Below, one piece after another: positions 23,673 to 30,570 of a DNA stretch of 33,219 bases. Under the pieces are notes generated by a model. That model searched no databases. It saw only the letters and a program-made list of their open reading frames with translations, and was not told where the DNA came from. Source of the DNA: an uncultured bacterium (lineage in GTDB: Bacteria; Planctomycetota; UBA1135; GCA-002686595). Made by a program: the position numbers and the translations under genes. Each line of letters starts with the position of its first letter. Positions within the stretch are counted from its first letter, which is position 1. The stretch is from contig CALHGQ010000159.1 in assembly GCA_938030175.1 (NCBI GenBank), positions 1 to 33,219 of the forward strand, given 5' to 3'.

Positions 23673-26600
23673 ATGCGCTCGACGCGTCTCGCAACTTCGC
23701 GATCCCCCAAGGGGGTCGTGCGTCTATCCCTGTCCGCCCAGCTCTGGGCATTCTCTGCCGTGTGGCTCGCCGGTTGCTCAGGCGGCGTCTCGCCGGAATT
23801 CGCGGGCGAGCTCTTCGTCGATTCGTGCTCCCTCGCGTGCACGGATGGCTCCTCAGGGTCCCAGGTCGTCTGCTCGATTGTCGACGTCACCGAGAACGCG
23901 GAGATCTCCGTCCTGTTCTCGGAGCCGATCGACCCGGCGAGCGTCAACGCGTCTTCCTTTCAGGTCATCGACGCACAGAACGGTACGACGCCTGACGGGT
24001 TCCGGTTCGTCGACCCGGTCGAGCCGCGGCGCGTGATCTTCCGGCCTGCGGTTTCCTTCGAGACCGGCATCAGTTTCTCGTTCATCCGCAATCGGAGCTA
24101 CCAGATTCTGATCCCCGGCGAGCGGCAGGGGGACCCGGGACCGTTCATTCGCAGCGTGGCAGAGAGGCCGAACCAGAGCCGCCTTCTGTGCACGGTGTCC
24201 GCCTCTGAGGGCGTCGTCGACTCCGTGCCCGGCAGCCCACAGGTGGTCGTGAGCGCGGACGTGGTTCTGGTCGATGACATGGGCGAGCCACTCCTCGATC
24301 CGAACGGGGACATCCTTGTGGAGCGACGGGCCATCGGCAACGACGGGGCGAGCGCGGTGGAGAACGTCGCGCTCGGGTCGGCGCTTTACTTTGAGTTCAA
24401 CGAGCTGATGAAGCTGCCCACCGTGGCCAACAACCAGTTCATGACGTCGCCTTTCATCGCCGTCGAGCTCGACAGGGACGGTGATCCGAGCACGGGGGGC
24501 GTGGACCGGACGCCTATCGAGGGCTCGTACACGTACTCGGTCGACCAGGAAAGCCTGACCACCTCGCTTGTGTTCCGACCGATCGACGGCTTTCCCGCGG
24601 CGAGCCTCGACGATGAGGAGCCGATCCTGCTGATCGTGCGGATCCCGAGCACCGTGCTCGACATTGCCGAGAATCCGGTGACCACCGAGACCGGTGGCGG
24701 CACGCTGCTGGCGGTACCCCTGCGCATGGGCTTCGAGCCGGTTGTCCTTCCTGACGAGGACGGCGAAGGCTTCGACCTCTCAAGCAGCGCCGTTGGTTCG
24801 CTGGAGGCGGCGACCGAGACGGGCGCGGTTTGGGGCAACGGCGTCCTGGCCCCGGGTCTGTCGGGCGGCTCCGGGCGCCACGGCTCGCTGCGCATCGGCG
24901 TTGGCCGCACCGTGATCCTGAACACCGACTCCCAGGTCTTCCCCTTGGACGCCAACGAGTCGCTGAATGTCATCGGCAACCCCAGCGGCGTCCTCGGCGA
25001 CGGTGGGGACTACCCCCGTCAACTTGTGGAGACGAGCGGCGTGTTTGAGTTCTCCACGCTCCAGGTGGCGGGCAATGGCCGGCTCGTTCTGACCGGATCG
25101 AAGCCCGCGCGGATCCTCGTGCGGGGTCTCTGCGTCGTGGCGCAGGGCGCCGTGATCGATGCGTCGGGCCGTAGTGCGCCGACCCATGACTCGACAATCC
25201 CCGACAACGACGACTTCTTCGGGACCTTCGCTGGGGGCCAGGTCGCACCGATTGGCGGACCCGGCGGCGCGCTTGGCGGATTCGGCGGCGATCGCGCGGA
25301 CTTCTCCGGCAACGATGACTTCTTGGACGTCGGCGGGGTGGCGAACCCAAACTCGAACAGGAACGGCCGGTCCGGCGTCGGGGTGGGGCTTGGGGAGGCC
25401 GGACGCGGGAACGGCGGAGGCGCTTTCCCCGCGCTCTTGCCGACTGTCCTTACGTCGATCCTTCCTGAGCTCGGGGACATTGGATTCAATGTTCTGACGG
25501 ATCCCCTGGGCGGCGATGAAGCAGGCGACGTGTGCATGACCCCACAGATCGGCGGCGTGGGGAGCGGCGGCGGCTACTCGGAGGCGGGCGGAGCTGGGGT
25601 GGCGAACCCAGCGTTCGTTTCGACGGAGAACCCGATGCAGGGCACCGCGCCTGGAGACTCCACGAGCACGCCCACCGTGGCGCTGGCGAATCCGAGCGTC
25701 GACAACATCGGCTACACCCGCCGGATCCTGCGCTGGGAAGAAGGGCACCTGGTAGGGGGCGCCAGCGGCGGCGGCGGTGGCAACCATCCCTACGCTACGA
25801 TCAACGATGCGGAGACGCCCGTCGACGCACTGGAGTGCACGGACCCCGCGCTGGAGATCTCCCGTTGGAACGACCACAGCGCCGGATCGGGTGGAGGAGG
25901 TGGCGGCGCCGTTGAGGTGTTCGCTGGCCGCGAGCTCCGGCTGAACGGGGCGGTCGTCGCGACTGGAGGTGACGGGGGCAGCGCGCTCGCCGCTATCGAC
26001 ACGGACGGCTCGTTCGCTATGCCGGGCGGCGGTGGTTCCGGCGGAGCGATCCGCCTGCGCGCGCCGGAGGTGGTCTTGGGTCTACAGTCGCGAATCGACG
26101 TCGGGGGCGGCCTCGGCGGCAGCGCCCCGTGGACGCAGTTTGGCGCAGGCATCTTCACGGTGGGCGGTGCGGGTAGCGCTGGGCTCATCCGCATCGAGGA
26201 CGCATCGAGTCTGCTCACCTTCGCCGACGTGGCAGCCCGCGTGGTGCCGGAGGAGATGAACCCCGAGCGGTACCTGAGCGTGGCGCCAGGATTCGTGGAC
26301 CCAAGCAGCATTGTTCTCCTGCGTCCTGACTCCATGAGCGGCGCCACCGGCTGCTGGATGCGCCCCCCGGGCCCGTTCACCTCGCTTGAGTTGCGCGGCG
26401 ACGACGGCGCGTCCAACACGGTGGAGTCCAAGGGTTGGACGATGGACGTCGTTCTGGCGAGCGGCGTGACTCGCCCGTTCCGAGGGACGCCCGATGGCTC
26501 GCCCAGCTGGGAAGAGCAATACGGCAACCTCCTCGGCTACGACCTCCAGCTCGGCGAAGTGGCTTCGCCCATCGTCGTCAGGTTCCAAGGCGCGAGGTCC

Positions 26601-26879
26601 GTGGGCCAGACGCTCCTCAACCCCTGCGACATCAACTTGGACGAGCGTCCAATCGATCAGATCGCCTCCGGTTCACTCACCCCCTGGGTGGCGCACCCAG
26701 CCGATCTCCAGCTTCTCACGAACGCTGCAGGGGCTTCGTTCCAGCCGACGATGATCCGCTACATCGTTCTGTTCGACCGAACGATTGACCCGGCGAACTC
26801 CGATTCCCCGGGCCAGATCCTGATCAACGAAGCGGTGGTTGGTGTCGACAACCTTCGTATCGAAGCAGATCCGAGGTGA
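23673..26879 (+). CDS. Very large Gly-rich surface lipoprotein with SbsA-type Ig-like domain
   Basis: This 1068-aa protein has a perfect lipobox LAGC (Cys35). The ATG at 23673 has a good SD (AGGTAGGA at 23661-23668). Residues about 60-110 resemble a bacterial Ig-like (Big_5/SbsA) domain (ISVLFSEPIDPASVNASSFQ). A second similar strand set occurs around residue 230-340 (LYFEFNELMKLP, VFRPIDGFPA). The centre holds a beta-helix-like region with runs such as GGPGGALGGFGGDR, GSGGGGGGAVEVFAGRE and GGGGSGGAIRLRAPEV, typical of large exported proteins of Planctomycetota and Myxococcota. No catalytic motif was seen. The role is probably surface adhesion or structure. It ends 20 bp from a convergent cytochrome gene, with a terminator between. 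Confidence 0.85.
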   Translation: MRSTRLATSRSPKGVVRLSLSAQLWAFSAVWLAGCSGGVSPEFAGELFVDSCSLACTDGSSGSQVVCSIVDVTENAEISVLFSEPIDPASVNASSFQVIDAQNGTTPDGFRFVDPVEPRRVIFRPAVSFETGISFSFIRNRSYQILIPGERQGDPGPFIRSVAERPNQSRLLCTVSASEGVVDSVPGSPQVVVSADVVLVDDMGEPLLDPNGDILVERRAIGNDGASAVENVALGSALYFEFNELMKLPTVANNQFMTSPFIAVELDRDGDPSTGGVDRTPIEGSYTYSVDQESLTTSLVFRPIDGFPAASLDDEEPILLIVRIPSTVLDIAENPVTTETGGGTLLAVPLRMGFEPVVLPDEDGEGFDLSSSAVGSLEAATETGAVWGNGVLAPGLSGGSGRHGSLRIGVGRTVILNTDSQVFPLDANESLNVIGNPSGVLGDGGDYPRQLVETSGVFEFSTLQVAGNGRLVLTGSKPARILVRGLCVVAQGAVIDASGRSAPTHDSTIPDNDDFFGTFAGGQVAPIGGPGGALGGFGGDRADFSGNDDFLDVGGVANPNSNRNGRSGVGVGLGEAGRGNGGGAFPALLPTVLTSILPELGDIGFNVLTDPLGGDEAGDVCMTPQIGGVGSGGGYSEAGGAGVANPAFVSTENPMQGTAPGDSTSTPTVALANPSVDNIGYTRRILRWEEGHLVGGASGGGGGNHPYATINDAETPVDALECTDPALEISRWNDHSAGSGGGGGGAVEVFAGRELRLNGAVVATGGDGGSALAAIDTDGSFAMPGGGGSGGAIRLRAPEVVLGLQSRIDVGGGLGGSAPWTQFGAGIFTVGGAGSAGLIRIEDASSLLTFADVAARVVPEEMNPERYLSVAPGFVDPSSIVLLRPDSMSGATGCWMRPPGPFTSLELRGDDGASNTVESKGWTMDVVLASGVTRPFRGTPDGSPSWEEQYGNLLGYDLQLGEVASPIVVRFQGARSVGQTLLNPCDINLDERPIDQIASGSLTPWVAHPADLQLLTNAAGASFQPTMIRYIVLFDRTIDPANSDSPGQILINEAVVGVDNLRIEADPR

Positions 26880-26885
26880 TCAAGA

Positions 26886-26911
26886 GCGTCCTTCTTTCAC
26901 TAGAAGGGCGC
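26886..26911. terminator. Bidirectional terminator between convergent genes
   Basis: GCGTCCTTCT (26886-26895) pairs with AGAAGGGCGC (26902-26911) as a 10-bp stem with one T-G wobble and the loop TTCACT. It spans the stop codon of the minus-strand gene (26900-26902) and starts 6 nt after the stop of the plus-strand gene. Confidence 0.65.
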
Positions 26912-27742
26912 GCCACCCAGGATCCAGTCGCGGATGAGGTTGATGTCGCCAGCCAGGGCTCCGTTGAGGGGCATTTGGGAGCCGCAGGACGGCGTGGCGT
27001 TCGAGAGCTTGTCGTACAGCAGGCTGGCTCCGAGGTCGCCCGGCACGACGTAGGTGCTGCCGCCGCAGCCGGGGCTGCTCGACTGGGCGTTCACCAAGGC
27101 GGCGTAACCCATCGTCGGCGTGAAGCCCATGTTGAGTCCTCCGAATCCGCCCGAGCCGTGACAGGTGATGCACGCTGGTGCGTTGATGTTCGACTGGGCG
27201 AGGATGGGCCAGATGTCGTCGCTGAACGTCGGAACGAGCGGCGCGAAGTCGATGATCAGCCCCGGGCTGAAGTTCGAGGTCGGGCCGGTGGGCGTCGTAT
27301 CCCTGTGCCAGAACTGGAAGACCCAGTCCTCCGTGGGCAGGACGGCCACGTTGCCCGTAGGGGACGGCAGTGCGGTGAGGTCGACGCTGAAGCTGACGGC
27401 GCCGGAGGTGCCGGTGTTGAGCACGTTGCCCGCGTAGCGGCCGATGGCGCCGGAGATGCACAGGGTGCCCGTGCTGCCCCCGGGGTTGAACGTCGCGCCG
27501 GGGTCGGGGCCAACGATGAAGTAGCCGAGGGAGTTTTGCGGGAGGCTCGTGACGGAGAGCGTGACGTCGTTCTGGCTGACCACTGTGCTGCCGAAACCGG
27601 TGATCTCGGACGGGTTGCCCGTGGAGTTGGCCACGCCCGAGCAGAAGCCAGAGCTGCCGATCTGGGCAGCGGCACCTGGTGCTGAAAGAAGGCCGAGGAG
27701 CGCGAGCAGCGGGGTGAAGAGAGGAGTCTTGAGGTTCTTCAT
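26900..27742 (-). CDS. Exported fusion: CxxxxNSTG domain plus C-type cytochrome domain
   Basis: This 280-aa protein has a signal peptide (residues 1-26, ending GAAA). Residues 34-166 are the CSGVANSTGNP module (YFIVGPDPGATFNPGGSTG, LC, FQFWHRD), which also forms the C-terminus of the protein at 223-1383. Residues about 172-280 form a cytochrome c domain, with haem attachment at CITCH (191-195) and Met257 in CGSQMPL as likely distal ligand, ending IRDWILGGAPF. Cys226 and Cys253 could form a disulfide. The C-terminal part resembles the cytochrome modules of Planctomycetota PSD1-type proteins. Periplasmic or surface electron transfer is likely; partners are unknown. The start at 27742 is fixed by the signal peptide. 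Confidence 0.85.
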   Translation of the reverse strand: MKNLKTPLFTPLLALLGLLSAPGAAAQIGSSGFCSGVANSTGNPSEITGFGSTVVSQNDVTLSVTSLPQNSLGYFIVGPDPGATFNPGGSTGTLCISGAIGRYAGNVLNTGTSGAVSFSVDLTALPSPTGNVAVLPTEDWVFQFWHRDTTPTGPTSNFSPGLIIDFAPLVPTFSDDIWPILAQSNINAPACITCHGSGGFGGLNMGFTPTMGYAALVNAQSSSPGCGGSTYVVPGDLGASLLYDKLSNATPSCGSQMPLNGALAGDINLIRDWILGGAPF

Positions 27743-28084
27743 GGATGGAGAGGCGGAAGGGACGTGGGGGCGGCTCCCATTGGAGTCCAACGGGGTGAGC
27801 GCCGGGCTCCGGACGGCGTTGCAGAGAATCTCCGTCTCAATTTGTGTTGTCCCTCCCGGTGGGCACGCCTGGGTCTCACCCCCGCATACCAGGACCTCGA
27901 GGGCAGCAGCGGACCCGTCGATGCCGCCCCAGGGCCCAAGAGACGGGGCCGTACCGCGCGCTTTTTCCCAAGGAGCCTGTCGCGCATGGACGAATCCGCC
28001 AAAGCGCGACAGGCTCAGAGGTGTCGATGGTTCTTTCCATCGCACCATGGATCAAGCGTGGGCGGTACGGCCCTTAGTCACTGA
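27743..28084. other. 342-bp gene-free region rich in inverted repeats
   Basis: It lies between the cytochrome start (27742, minus) and the stop of the subtilase gene (28085, minus). No credible reading frame is seen. It contains an outer stem CGGGGTGAG (27791-27799) with CTCACCCCCG (27875-27884, one bulged C), an inner CGCCG/CGGCG hairpin (27800-27818), the three-stem element at 27946-28073, and TCACTG-N6-CAGTGA (28078-28095) over the subtilase stop codon. It probably holds the 3' end signals of the subtilase gene and the leader of the cytochrome gene. Confidence 0.55.
27946..28073. ncRNA. Candidate structured RNA: three-way junction with 12-, 13- and 10-bp stems
   Basis: The closing stem is GGGCCGTACCGC (27946-27957) with GCGGTACGGCCC (28062-28073). 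It is extended inward by GCGC/GCGT (27958-27961 with 28056-28059) across a 2-nt bulge. Stem 2 is GAGCCTGTCGCGC (27973-27985) with GCGCGACAGGCTC (28004-28016), 18-nt loop. Stem 3 is GGTG-CGATGG (28020-28030, one bulged T) with CCATCGCACC (28037-28046), loop TTCTTT. All three are strictly nested. The strand is unknown. On the minus strand it would be the 3' region of the subtilase mRNA or the leader of the cytochrome gene. A miniature inverted-repeat element with 12-bp ends is an alternative, but no target duplication is visible. Confidence 0.5.
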
Positions 28085-30109
28085 CTACGCAGTGAACTCG
28101 CGGTTCGCCGAGGCGGGCCCGACCCAGAGGCTCTCGATACGCCTGGGCGTCGGCTCCTTGTCGGGGGTTGGGGGTGTTCCAGGGGCTTCGCACAGGAAGA
28201 GCCCGCCCGGGATCTCACACTGGTCGTCCCAGAAACTCCAGGCGATGCCCACCCGTTCGGACGCGCCGTTGAACTGCGAGTTGCGGATCACGATGTTGTA
28301 GATGCCATCGAGCGGCGCCGTGAAGTCCACGATCTCGTAGTTGTTGAACGTCGACAGAGAGGCGGTGATCGAGATCATCGAGGACGGGAGGTCCACGATC
28401 AGCTCGAGGTCAGCATCCAGCGACGTGCTGGAGTAGTCGGACGTGCCCCTGGCCGACCATGCGATACAGACGCGGGTACGCCTTCCGCGCCGAATCTTGA
28501 CGGGAATCCGGTACTCGTTGAAGCTGTTGAAGCTGCTTGGCGTCAGGGTGACGGCACGGACACGGTTGTCTTGCCCCATGTTGTGCGCTGCGAGGGTGTG
28601 CACAGCACCGGCCCCGTCCAGGTCAGAGAGCCGGGTGGCCCCTTCGACGTTGTGCCAAGCGCTGGCCATGACGCCTGCCATGGCCGCCTCGGGAGCCCAG
28701 CGCGCGGTGCCGTCCGCCTTCATCAGGTGCGTGACCGTGCCTGTCACGAAGGGAGAGGCGAAGCTCGTTCCGCTGTAGCAGTCGCGGATCCAAGTCGGCG
28801 CCAACCCGAGGGTGTCGATGCACGAGCCGCTTGCCGTCACGTTGGGCTTCATGCATTGGTTGGACGGATCACCGGCGGACGAGAAGCTGCTCATGGAGTC
28901 GTCGCCCCACGAGGCTGTGCCGGAGTCGTTGAAGGAACCGGCCGTAATCACGTTCCATGCGGCTCCGGGGCTTCTCACCGTCGAGGTAGCGCCTTCGTTG
29001 CCGGAAGCCGCGATGTAGGAGTCCTGGTAGACGCGGCTCTGGTAGTCGAACATCCGGCTGAAGTAGTCGTAGAGCGAACTTGACGTCGTGTAGCCCCAGC
29101 TGTTGTTCGTGAGGTCGACGTTTCTGGTCGTGACCCACTCTGCTGCGGCTGTGATATCCGTCATGGAGTACGTCGCGGCGTTGGCGCTGTAGAGGCTAAC
29201 GCCAGCTGCAGAACCGATTCGGTCTGGCCGCGTCGATGCGATACAGCCGGCCGTTCCCTGGACGTGTGTGTCGGGGTTCGGGCTCAGCGGGTTGAACCAC
29301 TGGGTCACGGACAGGTTCGGGTGCGCCGGATCCACACCGTTGTTCTCCAGCACGGCGCAGCGAATGCCGCTTCCATCGAAGCCCGCGTTCGTGAGGTAGT
29401 TCGTGTAGTGGGCCGCGTTGGCCACATCCATGAGATCCTCGGCTTCACCCTCGGCGTAGAGGGTGTCGACCTCGTCCCATGACGCGATCGTCTCGATCAT
29501 CTCCGCCGGCGCGGTGATCGAGATGACCGGGAACGCACCGGAAACAAGGCGTACCTTCGCGCCGAGGGCACGAAGGCGCTCGCCCACCGGCTGGTTGTTC
29601 GCTTGCACAAGCTCCCGGGCGTATTCACCGATCTGAGCCTCGATCGGCTCGACCTCCTCGGGGATGAGGGACTCGATGTCCACGCTGCTCTCGATCTCTT
29701 GCCGCAGCGTGTCGATCGGGTCCGTGTCGAACCTGAGCCAGATCACCACCTCGTGGAGTTCGGTCGAGCCATCTGCGAGAGCCGCCAGCAAAGCGGGCTC
29801 GATCTTGGCCTGCGGACTCGCCTGCCTTGCGGCCGCTTCCGCGGCTCGTACCGCCTGCAGGTTCACTGGCTGCCCGAGCTCGTCGGTGTAGGACAGGCCG
29901 AACTGTCCCGTCTCTAGGCTGAAGGTCTTTTGGACGTGAACCTTCTGCTGTGTCAGGGGGAAGGAGTAGGTGGCGCCCTCCGTCAGCGTCTCTTGACTGA
30001 GCTCCGGGGCCACGGGTGGAGTGCCAGTCGTACCTTGACTCGAATTCTGGGACCATGCTGTGCCGGCGAGCACCGAAGCGCTGGCCAGCAGGAAGAATGA
30101 CTGATTCAT
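28085..30109 (-). CDS. Secreted subtilase (S8-like) with a non-canonical Asp position
   Basis: This 674-aa protein has a signal peptide (1-20, ending TAWSQ). Residues about 25-230 form a propeptide/N-terminal domain (contains EVVIWLRF and a segment ending VDTLYAEGEAED). The subtilisin-like core follows. THVQGTAG puts the catalytic His at 282, ASGNEG gives the oxyanion Asn371, and SGTSFASP has the nucleophile Ser449. In place of V(I/L)DTG is AVLENNGVDPAHPNL (252-266), with Glu255 or Asn256 where Asp is expected. A C-terminal beta domain of about 150 residues follows. It is either an active enzyme of a divergent subgroup or an inactive homologue. The start at 30109 is set by the signal peptide. 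No strong SD. Confidence 0.87.
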   Translation of the reverse strand: MNQSFFLLASASVLAGTAWSQNSSQGTTGTPPVAPELSQETLTEGATYSFPLTQQKVHVQKTFSLETGQFGLSYTDELGQPVNLQAVRAAEAAARQASPQAKIEPALLAALADGSTELHEVVIWLRFDTDPIDTLRQEIESSVDIESLIPEEVEPIEAQIGEYARELVQANNQPVGERLRALGAKVRLVSGAFPVISITAPAEMIETIASWDEVDTLYAEGEAEDLMDVANAAHYTNYLTNAGFDGSGIRCAVLENNGVDPAHPNLSVTQWFNPLSPNPDTHVQGTAGCIASTRPDRIGSAAGVSLYSANAATYSMTDITAAAEWVTTRNVDLTNNSWGYTTSSSLYDYFSRMFDYQSRVYQDSYIAASGNEGATSTVRSPGAAWNVITAGSFNDSGTASWGDDSMSSFSSAGDPSNQCMKPNVTASGSCIDTLGLAPTWIRDCYSGTSFASPFVTGTVTHLMKADGTARWAPEAAMAGVMASAWHNVEGATRLSDLDGAGAVHTLAAHNMGQDNRVRAVTLTPSSFNSFNEYRIPVKIRRGRRTRVCIAWSARGTSDYSSTSLDADLELIVDLPSSMISITASLSTFNNYEIVDFTAPLDGIYNIVIRNSQFNGASERVGIAWSFWDDQCEIPGGLFLCEAPGTPPTPDKEPTPRRIESLWVGPASANREFTA

Positions 30110-30570
30110 CTTGATCTTGAAGTACAGAGAAATGGATCGCCGTGATCCCCTGTCAAGTACCCGAGTTGGAACGGAAGAAAAGCTCCGTTGCGCCGCCCTT
30201 GGGCGGATCGCGCTTGTGCAGCTCACCGATAAGAGCGGTGCGCTGCGCAGTTCGGACCACGGCCAGAGTGGGGGAGCCCCGTGCTACAGCGTGGTCATCA
30301 GCCAAGGGCCGCAACGCCGGGGGTCGCCGCTGGCTCCATGGCGCTTGGCGGACAACGGTTGCGCGAGTCTCCGTTCTTCCGTGCCCATCGGGGAGAAGCT
30401 CGCACGGCAACCTTCCCAAGTACTTTCCAGGGTTCTGATCTGCCCGCAAGCGTTCCGCAGATAGGACCTCGTAGATCGAGGCTGCGTCTTGCGCAACCGT
30501 TCCGCGTCAGCACCGGCGACGCCTCGTTGCTCTCATTCAGCGCCGAAGAAGTCCCGTACGCGGGACGCAG
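30110..30570. other. 461-bp gene-free region with dense secondary structure
   Basis: It separates the subtilase gene (minus) from the maf-like gene (plus). Short open frames across it change strand and have no family features, so I read it as non-coding. Promoters for both genes must lie here, but none is convincing by eye. From 30193 onward it is filled with hairpins, described in the ncRNA entry. No tRNA-like T-loop, RNase P core or tmRNA end was found. Confidence 0.55.
30193..30566. ncRNA. Candidate large structured RNA (about 375 nt, multi-stem)
   Basis: In order: CCGCCC-TT-GGGCGG (30193-30206). TGTGCAG/CTGCGCA (30215-30221 with 30243-30249) enclosing CACCG/CGGTG (30224-30228, 30236-30240). 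GACCAC/GTGGTC (30255-30260, 30291-30296) enclosing GGGG-GAG-CCCC. Then a long-range helix: GCAACG/CGTTGC (30311-30316, 30525-30530), GTCGCCG/CGGCGAC (30323-30329, 30514-30520), CTG/CAG, GCGG/CCGC (30348-30351, 30502-30505) and AACGGTTGCGCGAG/CTTGCGCAACCGTT (30354-30367, 30488-30501, one G-T). Inside it are CCGTGC/GCACGG, AACC/GGTT, ATCTGC/GCAGAT (30438-30443, 30457-30462) and CCTCG/CGAGG (30467-30471, 30477-30481). Finally GTCCCG-TACG-CGGGAC (30551-30566). Strand unresolved. Boundaries approximate. Confidence 0.5.

Noticed and set aside
24780-25877. 365-codon minus-strand frame opposite the Gly-rich lipoprotein
   Set aside because: The sense frame has a lipobox, SD and Gly-rich domain pattern. 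The antisense frame reads as Arg/Ala-rich noise.
27946-28073. Insertion sequence
   Set aside because: There is no transposase frame, and the bases flanking the 12-bp inverted repeats show no direct target duplication. A non-autonomous element cannot be excluded.
30111-30464. Small open frames (about 70-117 codons) in the gap before maf
   Set aside because: Several overlap in different frames and on both strands, none has an SD or domain pattern, and the inverted-repeat structure explains the sequence better.
30110-30570. RNase P RNA, tmRNA, SRP RNA or tRNA in the structured region
   Set aside because: No GAGGAAAGTCC-like core, no tRNA-like GGTTCGA loop or CCA end, no SRP GGAA/AGCAG motif, and no tag-peptide frame were seen on either strand.
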